Source: Bacteriovoracaceae bacterium
Lineage (GTDB): Bacteria > Bdellovibrionota > Bacteriovoracia > Bacteriovoracales > Bacteriovoracaceae
Length of the DNA: 41,354 nt
Direction of reading: 5' to 3'
Assembly (NCBI GenBank): GCA_947448495.1
Contig: CANFNX010000003.1
Location: forward strand, 1-41,354
Shown one piece after another: positions 1 to 8,427 of this stretch. Position numbers and translations under genes: made by a program. The notes beneath the pieces were generated by a model. That model saw nothing but the letters and a program-made list of their open reading frames with translations. It did not search any database and was not told the origin of the DNA. Position 1 is the stretch's first letter; each line of letters opens with the position of its first letter.

Positions 1-1
1 C

Positions 2-1006
2 ATCACATCATGGTCTGTTTACTCACAGACTTTTAAAATCCAGAAGAGTACGAATCTTGCGGACTACAATATCTGTCAGGAAAATCATAATCGCATTTTG
101 AATAAATTAAATTCTCAAGCAGACTCTCAAATTGCGCGAATGATTAATGGATATTATGTCGAGGACAATCTTAGAACAGCAGCTTACAAACTCGAATTCT
201 ACAAAGAGATTCTTAACCAACTGATTGTTAAAAAGATTTTCTATCAAGAACTTTTAAAACAATTAAGTGCATACTCTATGGATCCCGCTGGAAAAACGAT
301 GAATTCAACTGGTGGCCATTTACTCGATCCAGATAAGATCAATGTTGATTTACCAACAGAATACAAAAAAATATTAGACGCCATCATAAATGCAAAAAAT
401 ATTAAAATAGGAAAAGACTATCTTACAGGTCTCAGAAACAGTCTCGTGAAGGATGTCCTCGTAAAGCTTGTTTCTCGTCGCTTTAGAAAAATCGGTGCGG
501 GGCTCTTTGCTAGAATCGCTTTAGGTGAGGTCGGAAAAATTGCCACTGGTCAGGTGCTTAAATCAGCAGCTATGCATTTTGGCTCGGAGATTTTTGTCTC
601 CGCTGGAACTGGAATACTGATTGATCTTGTGACATTTCCTTTGCATGGTTATCGCTTGCCCCCTGAAACAGAATGGACAAATCTTTTAAATGATCACCCC
701 GAGATCATTATCGTACCAGAGTGGATGAATAAGGCCGGTATCCATGACGCTCCTTGGATGGCCCATTGTTATGCCATTCAGAGAAGGACTAAGCTGATGG
801 AAAAGGCTCTTGCTAACGCCCTTATGAGTGACGAGGTGGAATTTGCCGCCAATGTCAGAAGTGTCTATGAACTCACGAATGATCCCGAGAAGGAAGATGA
901 TCTGCTATATACTCAAAAAAACTATGCTGTTGCCGATAACACCTATGTCGCCCGCCCAGCTGTTTATGAAAAAAGTCCTGGCCCACTTTGGCTCTCAAAA
1001 GACTAA
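2..1006 (+). CDS. Unidentified protein, 5' end cut by the window edge
   Basis: The frame is open from the first bases of the window to a TAA at 1004-1006. The first possible in-window start is a TTG at 98, which has no convincing ribosome binding site, so the true start probably lies outside the window. About 335 residues are visible. The middle (roughly 480-640 nt) encodes a basic then Ala/Gly/Ile-rich stretch that could be a membrane-associated or amphipathic helical segment. The C-terminal third is polar, with several Trp and Pro residues. I do not recognise a family or a catalytic motif. It ends 78 bases before alaS with no clear terminator between them, so co-transcription with alaS is possible. 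A second frame at 828-1028 is a shadow. Confidence 0.7.
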   Translation: MTSWSVYSQTFKIQKSTNLADYNICQENHNRILNKLNSQADSQIARMINGYYVEDNLRTAAYKLEFYKEILNQLIVKKIFYQELLKQLSAYSMDPAGKTMNSTGGHLLDPDKINVDLPTEYKKILDAIINAKNIKIGKDYLTGLRNSLVKDVLVKLVSRRFRKIGAGLFARIALGEVGKIATGQVLKSAAMHFGSEIFVSAGTGILIDLVTFPLHGYRLPPETEWTNLLNDHPEIIIVPEWMNKAGIHDAPWMAHCYAIQRRTKLMEKALANALMSDEVEFAANVRSVYELTNDPEKEDDLLYTQKNYAVADNTYVARPAVYEKSPGPLWLSKD

Positions 1007-1084
1007 AAAAGCTCTGCGTCATCGATAGATAAATCCCCTCTGCTGTGCTAGTCTGAGCGCACTAAAAAATAGCAAAGGGACTCT

Positions 1085-3697
1085 ATGCGCGCGCAAGACA
1101 TTCGTAACGCTTTTTCTAATTATTTTATCAAGCAAGGCCATGAGAAACATAAATCCTCAAGTCTTGTCCCTCATAACGATCCCACTATCCTTTTTGCCAA
1201 CGCTGGGATGAACCAATTTAAAGATTTCTTTACCGGAAAAGCGACACCCAACAATCGTCGTGCTGTGACCATTCAAAAATGTGTTCGCGCCGGTGGAAAA
1301 CATAACGATCTTGAAAACGTCGGCTTCACGGCTCGCCACCACACATTCTTTGAGATGCTTGGAAACTTTTCTTTTGGAGACTACTTTAAAAAAGACGCCA
1401 TCAAATTTGCCTGGGAACTTCTCACTGTTGATCTCAAGATCCCGAAAGAAAAACTACGCGTGACGGTTCATGAATCAGATGATGAAGCGCTCATGATTTG
1501 GCACAAAGACATGGGTGTGCCTCTTGAGTGGATTTATAAACTTGGAGATAAATCGAATTTTTGGGAGATGGGAGACGTAGGTCCTTGTGGCCCCTGTACC
1601 GAAATCTTTTTTGATCATGGCGCAGAAAAATCAACCGGCACTCCAGCTGGTTGCCAAGAGATTGATGATGAAGGTCGCTTTGTTGAAATTTGGAACCTCG
1701 TCTTCATGCAATTTGAAAAATATTATGAAGGCAATGAAATTAAGCGCAAGCCGCTCCCTAAGCCATCGGTAGATACTGGAGCAGGAATTGAGCGGATCGC
1801 AGCTGCTCTTCAGGGCAAATACTACAATTACGATTCAGATATTTTTGAACCGATCATGAATGCCATTGGCGCTCTGTCTGGCAAAAACTACTACACTGAC
1901 AAATCAGAAGAAGTGAAATCTTCTTTTCGAGTTGTGGCAGATCATATTCGCTCCTCCACAATGCTTATCACGGATGGGGTTATTCCTTCCAATGATGGCC
2001 GAGGCTATGTTTTAAGACGTATTATTCGTCGCGCGGTTCGCCACTTGTCTCTTCTTGGACTCAAGGACATTGCCTTTTATAAATTGGTTCCAGCAGTATT
2101 TGAATCTTTAGGTGTTGAGTATCCTGATAATGCGGCCAATGCCTCATTAGCGGAAAAACTTTTAAAACTCGAAGAAGAAAAATTCAGAAAGACGCTGGAT
2201 ACGGGTCTCGCCCTTATTAATGAGGAGCTCACCAAGGTAAAAGCTGGGGAGAAGTTCTCTGGTGAAGTCGCCTTCAAACTCTATGATACGTTTGGATTTC
2301 CTTTGGATTTAACAGAAGTGATTTTGCGTGAGAAAAAACTCGCTCTCGATTCAAAAGCTTTTGAAGAGGCGATGACTAGACAAAAAGAGCTTTCTAAAAA
2401 AGGCACGAAGTTTAAAGTTCAAGAAGATAATTTAAAACTCTTCTACGGCATTAAAGAAAAATTCGGAGCGACGAACTTCACGGGCTACGATGAAATCACT
2501 ACATCGGCGAAGCTTGTGGCCAAAGAAGAGATTGATGGCAAATTCTATCTCGTCTTCGATAAAACTCCTTTTTACGGAGAGGGCGGGGGACAAAATGGCG
2601 ATCAAGGTGAAATCTTCTCAAAAGAAGGAAAACTCGCCACCATTCAAGATACGCAAAAGCCAGTGGATGGACTTCATGTTCATCTCTCGAATGATGCTGA
2701 TGCCCTGAATGTGGGTGAAAGCTATAACCTTAAAGTTAATGCAGCTGAGCGCGAGCTCACGAAGCGCAACCACTCAGCGACTCACTTGCTTCAATCGGCC
2801 CTGATTAAAGTTTTAGGCTCCCACGTGAAACAGGCCGGCTCTTCTGTGGGACCAGATCGCTTGCGCTTTGACTTCACTCACGCTGAAGCTCTTAAGCCAG
2901 AAGAAATTGCGAAAGTTGAAGAACTCGTCAATGCAGCGGTCGGGAGAAGCCTCAGTGTCTCCGCCGATGTGATGACTAAGGATGAAGCGACGAAGAAAGG
3001 AGCGATGGCGCTTTTCGGTGAAAAGTATGGGGATAAAGTGCGCGTGCTCACGATGGGAGATTTCTCTTGCGAGCTGTGCGGAGGAACTCACGTCAAGAAC
3101 ACCAATGAAATTGGTCTTTTCAAAATCATCGTTGAAACATCGCTCGCTTCAGGGGTTCGCCGTATTGAGGCGATTACATCCACCAATGCGATTGACTATC
3201 TTCTCCATCGCTCAAAAATTCTCTCTGAGGTTGAAAAGAACTTTGCTGTCAAAGAAGAAAAAGTTCTGGAAAAAATCTCTGCTCTTTTTGCCGACGTCAA
3301 AGAAAAAAATAAAATGATTGAAACGCTCAATGATAAAGTTCAAGGTTTTGAATCTCAAAATCTTTTCACTCATCAGCGCCCACTGGCCAGTGGCCTCACG
3401 CTTACGGTGGCAAAAGCTCCAAGTTCCGATCAAGGGAATATGCGAAAGTTAGGTGATATCTTTGTAGATAAATTCCCTAAGGGTGTCCTCTTTCTTTACG
3501 CTGTTGAAGCCGACAAAGTATCTTTCATAATGAAAACTCATAAGGCCAATACGGCGGTAGATTGTTCAGCGATCTTAAAGCAAGTTATGCCTGTAGTGAA
3601 CGGTCGCGGCGGTGGTAAACCGGATAATGCTCAAGGCTCAGGAGAGGCAGTCAAAACTCAAGAGCTTCTTAACGCCATTGAAGGAGCTTTGAAGTGA
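1085..3697 (+). CDS. alaS: Alanyl-tRNA synthetase
   Basis: Charges tRNA-Ala with alanine in the cytoplasm. The protein is 870 residues, close to the usual bacterial length of about 875. It has the full architecture: a class II catalytic core starting near residue 1 with HHTFFEMLGNF at about 85-95, a middle tRNA-recognition region, an editing domain with the metal-binding HSATHLL motif at 563-569 and CELCGGTH at 662-669, and a C-terminal region with coiled coil and the glycine-rich 'GRGGGKPDNAQGSG' segment near 835-850. The ATG at 1085 has an AAGGGA ribosome binding site a few bases upstream. The stop codon overlaps the start of the following lipoprotein gene by four bases (GTGA), implying translational coupling. 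Identification is secure. Confidence 0.98.
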   Translation: MRAQDIRNAFSNYFIKQGHEKHKSSSLVPHNDPTILFANAGMNQFKDFFTGKATPNNRRAVTIQKCVRAGGKHNDLENVGFTARHHTFFEMLGNFSFGDYFKKDAIKFAWELLTVDLKIPKEKLRVTVHESDDEALMIWHKDMGVPLEWIYKLGDKSNFWEMGDVGPCGPCTEIFFDHGAEKSTGTPAGCQEIDDEGRFVEIWNLVFMQFEKYYEGNEIKRKPLPKPSVDTGAGIERIAAALQGKYYNYDSDIFEPIMNAIGALSGKNYYTDKSEEVKSSFRVVADHIRSSTMLITDGVIPSNDGRGYVLRRIIRRAVRHLSLLGLKDIAFYKLVPAVFESLGVEYPDNAANASLAEKLLKLEEEKFRKTLDTGLALINEELTKVKAGEKFSGEVAFKLYDTFGFPLDLTEVILREKKLALDSKAFEEAMTRQKELSKKGTKFKVQEDNLKLFYGIKEKFGATNFTGYDEITTSAKLVAKEEIDGKFYLVFDKTPFYGEGGGQNGDQGEIFSKEGKLATIQDTQKPVDGLHVHLSNDADALNVGESYNLKVNAAERELTKRNHSATHLLQSALIKVLGSHVKQAGSSVGPDRLRFDFTHAEALKPEEIAKVEELVNAAVGRSLSVSADVMTKDEATKKGAMALFGEKYGDKVRVLTMGDFSCELCGGTHVKNTNEIGLFKIIVETSLASGVRRIEAITSTNAIDYLLHRSKILSEVEKNFAVKEEKVLEKISALFADVKEKNKMIETLNDKVQGFESQNLFTHQRPLASGLTLTVAKAPSSDQGNMRKLGDIFVDKFPKGVLFLYAVEADKVSFIMKTHKANTAVDCSAILKQVMPVVNGRGGGKPDNAQGSGEAVKTQELLNAIEGALK

Positions 3698-5409
3698 AAT
3701 TTCTTGTTCTCACCCTGATCTTCATCCTGGGTTGTGCGAAAGAAGGCAAAAAGCGAGATACCATTGATGTCTCTATCCCGGGGGAAATCTCAAGTATTGA
3801 TCCTTCCATTTGCTATGATGGTCTTTGCGCAGTCGCCGTGACACAGATGTATGAGTCTCTTTATGAGTTTGAGTATCTTAAGCGTCCGTATGAGCTTCGC
3901 CCGCTTCTTGCCCAGGCGATGCCAGAGGTCTCTCAGGATGGTCTCAAGTACACAATTAAGATTAAGCCTGGCATTCTTTATCACTCCTCTGATGTCCTCG
4001 CTCCTGGACGAACTGTGAAGGCCCAAGACTTCATTAATCAAATTAAGCGTCTTGCCTTTAAAGGTACCCTCGGTACACGAGGCTTTTGGGTCGTGGATGG
4101 TAAAGTCAAAGGCTTAAATGAGTGGCGAGAGAAGGTGAACACTGATCTCAACGCCTTTTTTACTGAACCGGTAGAAGGATTAAAAGCGCTGGATGATCTC
4201 ACTCTCCAGATTGAACTCATTCGCCCGTATCCACAATTGCTTTTTGCTCTCTCTATGCATTTCACCACCCCTCTTCCAGAAGAAGCGATCAGAGCAACGA
4301 AAAACGATTTTTCTCTCAAAGCAATCGGCACTGGCCCTTATTATCTCACCTCCTATAATCCCACCCAAAAAGTGGAGATGACGAAATTTAAAGATTATAA
4401 GACCAGCATTTATCCGACAGAAGCTGATGAATGGGCCAAAAATCACGGGCTGCTTAAAGATGCCGGAGCGAAACTTCCCTTCATGGAGAAAGTTCGCATC
4501 CAAGTTATCAAAGAAACTCAAACGGATTGGTTGAATTTTTTAAAGAAAAAAATCGACTACATTATTCTTACTAAGGATCACTTCCATGTGGCGCTGAATG
4601 CTGATGGAAAATTAAAAGATGAGATCACAAAAGATCACATTGAACTCCAGGCCTCTCCGACGCTGACTTATTGGTGGATTGCCTTCAATATGAAAGACCC
4701 AGTCGTGGGTGCCAATTTGAATCTCCGTAAGGCGATTGCTCACGCTGTTAATATTGATAAGTACATCGAGATTTTTACTTACAATGTGGCCCAAAAAGCT
4801 AACTCCATCTATCCGCCAGGAATTCCCGGTTATAATCCAGCCGCGAAATTGCCGTATAAGTATGATGTTGCCTTGGCCAAAGAATACTTGAAAAAAGCCG
4901 GCTATCCAGAGGGGAAGGGACTTCCTAAGTTGCGCTTTGATATTCGCGGCACAGATACACGTCGCCGCCAGATGGGGGAATTTATTCAGCAAGAACTCCG
5001 TCAAATTGGCATCGAGATGGATATCATCGTGAATGCTTTTCCTGCCTTCATTGAAAAAGCTCGTAAAGGTGAGCTTCAGTTCTGGCAAGGCGGATGGATT
5101 ATGGATTATCCCGATGCTGAAAACGTATTGCAGTTATTAACCGAACAAAATCTTCCACCGGGGCAGAACTACTACAATTATGTGAATAAAGATTTTGATA
5201 AATATTTTCAACAGGCCCGTGAACTAAAAGACGGGAAAGAAAAGTTTGCATTGATGCAAAAGATGGAAGATCTCATCAATACCGACTTACCTTGGGTGAT
5301 GCAATTTTACACCAAGAACTATGTACTCTCTCATCAGTACCTGAAAAACTTCATGTACTCAGATATCATTTATAACAATCTTAAGTACCTAAAAATAGAA
5401 CAACCCTAG
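3694..5409 (+). CDS. Oligopeptide/dipeptide ABC transporter substrate-binding lipoprotein (SBP_bac_5, OppA/DppA-like)
   Basis: Predicted extracytoplasmic binding protein that captures peptides, or a related solute, for an ABC importer. The N-terminus is a short lipoprotein signal ending in ILGC, with the lipidated Cys at residue 14. The mature part (about 555 residues) has the family 5 layout: an N-terminal lobe with 'EISSIDPS' and a 'GTGPY' segment near 215, then the second lobe with the 'LRKAIAHAVN' motif near 350 and a 'FWQGGWIMDYPDAEN' stretch near 465. It starts with GTG inside the alaS stop codon. No permease or ATPase genes follow, so it is an orphan binding protein here. Its ligand cannot be read from the sequence; cell-wall peptide recycling is one possibility. 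Confidence 0.9.
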   Translation: MKFLVLTLIFILGCAKEGKKRDTIDVSIPGEISSIDPSICYDGLCAVAVTQMYESLYEFEYLKRPYELRPLLAQAMPEVSQDGLKYTIKIKPGILYHSSDVLAPGRTVKAQDFINQIKRLAFKGTLGTRGFWVVDGKVKGLNEWREKVNTDLNAFFTEPVEGLKALDDLTLQIELIRPYPQLLFALSMHFTTPLPEEAIRATKNDFSLKAIGTGPYYLTSYNPTQKVEMTKFKDYKTSIYPTEADEWAKNHGLLKDAGAKLPFMEKVRIQVIKETQTDWLNFLKKKIDYIILTKDHFHVALNADGKLKDEITKDHIELQASPTLTYWWIAFNMKDPVVGANLNLRKAIAHAVNIDKYIEIFTYNVAQKANSIYPPGIPGYNPAAKLPYKYDVALAKEYLKKAGYPEGKGLPKLRFDIRGTDTRRRQMGEFIQQELRQIGIEMDIIVNAFPAFIEKARKGELQFWQGGWIMDYPDAENVLQLLTEQNLPPGQNYYNYVNKDFDKYFQQARELKDGKEKFALMQKMEDLINTDLPWVMQFYTKNYVLSHQYLKNFMYSDIIYNNLKYLKIEQP

Positions 5410-5507
5410 CACAACAGCGGACTCCACGACTCAGGTAATGGGGTCCCTCTCAACTTCTCCCTCCATTCGTCGATAAGCTGGGCAAGACCTTCCCCTGCGA
5501 GGCCCAA

Positions 5508-5894
5508 ATGAAAGTCTTAACCCTGCTTGTCCTTTTAAGTTTCTCCCAAAATATTTGGGCAAAATCTTATGTTATTTTTAGTCTAGCGCAAGATCTCTCC
5601 ATGGGAGTAGAGAATGAAGTCGTTCGTAAAAATTACTATATCAACATGGGCAGTGGCCAAGGGGTAAAAAAAGATAGCATCGTTGATGTGTTCAGAATTG
5701 TTTCAGTTCAAAACCCTTACGATAATAAAAAACGCGTCAACTACAAGGTAAAAATTGGTGAACTGAAAGTCCTCCATTCTTCCGATGAAGCTTCTATTGC
5801 AATGATGAATCAATATGAGAAAGATGAGGAAACTCCCATCTTTGAACTTCCACAATTCATGGTGGGTGATCACGTTTCAATTAATGTGGACTAA
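5508..5894 (+). CDS. Small exported protein of unknown function
   Basis: A 128-residue protein with a Sec signal peptide (residues 1-18, ending NIWA before KSY). The mature part contains 'GSGQGVKKDSIVDVF' followed by a beta-rich stretch ('YKVKIGELKVLHSSDEAS'). This looks like the small beta-barrel found in some periplasmic or surface-assembly proteins such as the FlgT C-terminal region, but the match is by pattern only. A GAGG ribosome binding site precedes the ATG. Its stop codon overlaps that of the convergent gene on the other strand. The 98-base gap upstream holds an imperfect GGACTCC/GGGGTCC stem without a T-tract, so I do not call a terminator there. Confidence 0.75.
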   Translation: MKVLTLLVLLSFSQNIWAKSYVIFSLAQDLSMGVENEVVRKNYYINMGSGQGVKKDSIVDVFRIVSVQNPYDNKKRVNYKVKIGELKVLHSSDEASIAMMNQYEKDEETPIFELPQFMVGDHVSINVD

Positions 5895-6172
5895 GATCGA
5901 TCCCAGCAGTCACTTAAAAATTTGTATTTTATCACTTCCCCTTTCAAGACTCCATTTGAGATCGAATGTAGTGATACATAAATAAGATACTCTTCACCAA
6001 CTTGAAAAAAATCCTCACGATTATGTCTTAAAAGTATCTTATTCAGAACTTCACCAGAGCAAACGCCTCTGAAATGAAATTCATACCACTTTTCGAAAGA
6101 GTTCAACTTGATAACTTTAGTACATTTTGAAATGATAATTACTGTTTTCATAATGACCGATAAGGCAATCAT
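5891..6172 (-). CDS. Small hypothetical protein, convergent with the preceding gene
   Basis: A 93-codon frame; an alternative start at 6151 would give 86 residues. Neither ATG has a good ribosome binding site. The sequence alternates hydrophobic and polar residues ('FHFRGVCSGEVLNKILL', 'EEYLIYVSLHSISNGVLKG'), consistent with a compact beta-barrel, possibly OB-fold-like. It fills an otherwise empty 380-base gap and has the composition of a real protein rather than a shadow frame. No family is recognised. If it is not a gene, this stretch holds only the promoter region of the acyl-CoA synthetase. Confidence 0.55.
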   Translation of the reverse strand: MIALSVIMKTVIIISKCTKVIKLNSFEKWYEFHFRGVCSGEVLNKILLRHNREDFFQVGEEYLIYVSLHSISNGVLKGEVIKYKFLSDCWDRS

Positions 6173-6203
6173 GAGACCAACATTTTAGTGGCCAACCTGT
6201 TAA

Positions 6204-6209
6204 TATAAT
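6204..6209 (+). promoter_or_regulatory. Possible -10 element for the acyl-CoA synthetase gene
   Basis: A perfect TATAAT lies 65 bases before the ATG at 6275, in the divergent gap after the small minus-strand gene. No good -35 hexamer is seen 16-18 bases upstream, so the call rests on the -10 box and its position alone. Confidence 0.3.
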
Positions 6210-6274
6210 AAAATGTTTGCTGCACCTAATAGCTTTTTTGATCTCTCTGTTTTGTAAAAAAGGACTTTGTAATT

Positions 6275-8116
6275 ATGCTTAATGGACCAAAAACTCTTGG
6301 ACGTCTTTTAAAATATAGAACGGAAAAAACTCCCGATATGAAGGCCATTGGATGGATCGAAAATGGCGAAGTAAAAAGTTTGAACTTTTCTGAATATAAA
6401 AAGCAAATTGAAATCCTGGCAGCCGCCTTCCCAAAAATGGGAATGAACGTTGGTGATAAAATTGCTATTCTTGCTCAAACCTGCAAGGAATGGCATTTCC
6501 TAGATATGGCCGCACTTTGCTATCGCGCTTGTGTCGTTCCTATTTATCCGAGTTATCTCACCAAAGAAATTGATCATATCTTTCGTCATTCTGATAGCAC
6601 GATCCTAGTGGTAGAGAATGATAAACAGATGGAAAAAGTCATTCCAAATTTACCAGAGTGGACGAACCTGAAAGCGATCATTGCCTTAAATGATCTATCA
6701 GAGGAAGTTCTGAAAAAATTTAGGAATAGTTGTACCTACTTTTCTTATCGAGAACTAATTCGAATTGGGACTGAAGAGATAAAATCTCATCCCGACTTGC
6801 TTGATAATCAGATAATCAACCAGCTACCGGAGGAGTACGCTTCCATCATCTATACCTCTGGAACAACCGGTGAACCAAAGGGAGCCGTCATTACCCACCA
6901 TGCTCTTGCGACGATGTTATCTAACATTGAAAAAAGTATTCAGGGTGGCTTTTCCTCAAAAGACCGTGCCTTAGTTTTTCTTCCTCTGTCTCATGTTCTC
7001 GGAAGATGCGATTCTTTTCTTCCGCTCGTTTTTGGATGGCAGTCCGTTTATGCTGAAAACCTTGAAAAACTTATTGATGATATTCAAATCGTTAAGCCCA
7101 CTGTGATGATTGCTGTTCCTCGTATATTTGAAAAAATTTATGCGGGAGTCATGGCACAAGTTGAGTCTGGCAACATGCTTGAGCGTCACGCCTTCAAATG
7201 GGCGACTCACATTGCAAAAAATTATTTTTATAAAATTGATAGAGATCTTTCACCCTCAGCTTCTGAAATTATTGAATTTAAATTAGCGCAAAAATTAGTC
7301 TTCTCTAAAATTTATGAGAGATTTGGTGGAAAGATTCGTTATTTTGTCTCAGGGGGAGCACCTTTATCTCCGGCGATTATCGAATTTCTACGTTATGCCA
7401 ATTTAACTGTTCTTGAAGGCTATGGGTTAACGGAAACCATCGCGCCATGTTGCCTAAATCCGCTTTCTAAACAAGTCAGTGGCACTGTTGGTCGCCCTAT
7501 TGGTGATGTCCAATTTGCCTTTGAAGCTGATGGTGAAATCCTTATTAAATCAGAGGCACTCTTTAAGGAGTATTATAAAAATCCTGAAGCCACTCAAGAG
7601 GCGATAAGGGAGGGCTGGTTTCATACTGGTGATATTGGAGAATTTACGCCAGAAGGGTATCTAAAAATTACTGATCGCAAAAAAGATCTTATTAAAACGA
7701 GTGGTGGAAAATACATCGCCCCTCAGAAAATAGAAAACATCGCCAAAACTCAGGCACACATCTCTCAAATCGTTGTGGTTGGGGATCAACGCAAATATGT
7801 TTCTGCTCTCATTGGTATAGAAAAAGAGCGCTTTCTGTCTCTATTGGAAGATTTTGGGCTGGCTTCTGACTGTAGTATTGCTGAGATAGCCGAAAATGAA
7901 GGTGTCAGGAATCTGATTGCCCAAGAAGTTGACGCCATCAATCAAGAACTGGCCCAGTATGAGAGCATTAAAAAGTTCAGTATATTGCCAGTGGAATTAA
8001 CAGTTGAGAATTACCTAACTCCTTCCCTTAAAATTAAGCGAAAAGTGATTACAGCTGAGTACGTTAAAGAAATTGAAGCAATGTATCAAGAGTCTCCCTT
8101 TGACAAAAGAGCCTAA
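6275..8116 (+). CDS. Long-chain fatty acid-CoA ligase (AMP-forming)
   Basis: Activates fatty acids to acyl-CoA through an acyl-adenylate, feeding lipid synthesis or beta-oxidation. The 613-residue protein is a full-length ANL-superfamily enzyme of the FadD15/eukaryote-like type. The P-loop is at 194-203 (TSGTTGEPKG), the substrate-binding GYGLTET is at 382-388, and the hinge region has WFHTGDIGEF around 448-457 and DRKKDLIKTSGGKYI. The catalytic C-terminal Lys region around 'SLKIKRK' lies near the end. The ATG at 6275 is preceded by AAGGA. rpoZ follows after 45 bases. Exact chain-length preference is unknown. Confidence 0.93.
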   Translation: MLNGPKTLGRLLKYRTEKTPDMKAIGWIENGEVKSLNFSEYKKQIEILAAAFPKMGMNVGDKIAILAQTCKEWHFLDMAALCYRACVVPIYPSYLTKEIDHIFRHSDSTILVVENDKQMEKVIPNLPEWTNLKAIIALNDLSEEVLKKFRNSCTYFSYRELIRIGTEEIKSHPDLLDNQIINQLPEEYASIIYTSGTTGEPKGAVITHHALATMLSNIEKSIQGGFSSKDRALVFLPLSHVLGRCDSFLPLVFGWQSVYAENLEKLIDDIQIVKPTVMIAVPRIFEKIYAGVMAQVESGNMLERHAFKWATHIAKNYFYKIDRDLSPSASEIIEFKLAQKLVFSKIYERFGGKIRYFVSGGAPLSPAIIEFLRYANLTVLEGYGLTETIAPCCLNPLSKQVSGTVGRPIGDVQFAFEADGEILIKSEALFKEYYKNPEATQEAIREGWFHTGDIGEFTPEGYLKITDRKKDLIKTSGGKYIAPQKIENIAKTQAHISQIVVVGDQRKYVSALIGIEKERFLSLLEDFGLASDCSIAEIAENEGVRNLIAQEVDAINQELAQYESIKKFSILPVELTVENYLTPSLKIKRKVITAEYVKEIEAMYQESPFDKRA

Positions 8117-8161
8117 CTCTTTTAAAAATGGAGATTCTATTTATCCCTTAAAGAGGTAACT

Positions 8162-8374
8162 ATGGCACGAGTCACGGTCGAAGATTGTTTAGAGCATGTT
8201 GAAAATCGTTATGAGTTAGTTCATCTAACTGCTAAACGTGTAAAGCAACTTCGTGAAGGTGATGATTCAACTGTTAAGAGTAAAAACAAGGAAGTGGTAA
8301 CTGCCCTTCGTGAAATTGCTGCCGGAAACGTTAAGCATACTCTTAAGAGCGAATACGACTCAGACGAGTTCTAA
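8162..8374 (+). CDS. rpoZ: RNA polymerase omega subunit
   Basis: A 70-residue cytoplasmic subunit that helps assemble beta-prime into RNA polymerase. It begins MARVTVEDCLEHVENRYELV and contains the conserved 'TALREIA' helix, matching the family in length and motif order. A strong GAGG ribosome binding site precedes the ATG (AAAGAGGTAACT). A strong terminator lies 20 bases after the stop. In other bacteria rpoZ often sits by gmk or spoT; here its upstream neighbour is an acyl-CoA synthetase. Confidence 0.95.
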   Translation: MARVTVEDCLEHVENRYELVHLTAKRVKQLREGDDSTVKSKNKEVVTALREIAAGNVKHTLKSEYDSDEF

Positions 8375-8392
8375 GAAATTTTCTAAAATTCT

Positions 8393-8427
8393 TAAAAAAA
8401 AAGGGAGCTTAAAGCTCCCTTTTTTTA
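8393..8427. terminator. Bidirectional rho-independent terminator between rpoZ and lon
   Basis: A GGGAGCT/AGCTCCC stem (8403-8419, three-base loop) is flanked by an A-run on the left and a T-run on the right, so it can stop both the + strand rpoZ transcript and the - strand lon transcript. The lon stop codon lies at its right edge. Confidence 0.9.

Noticed and set aside
2813-3091. A 92-codon minus-strand frame within alaS
   Set aside because: Shadow of the conserved editing domain of AlaRS; no start signal.
5410-5460. Possible terminator after the peptide-binding lipoprotein gene (GGACTCC/GGGGTCC)
   Set aside because: The stem is imperfect, the loop is long and no T-run follows.
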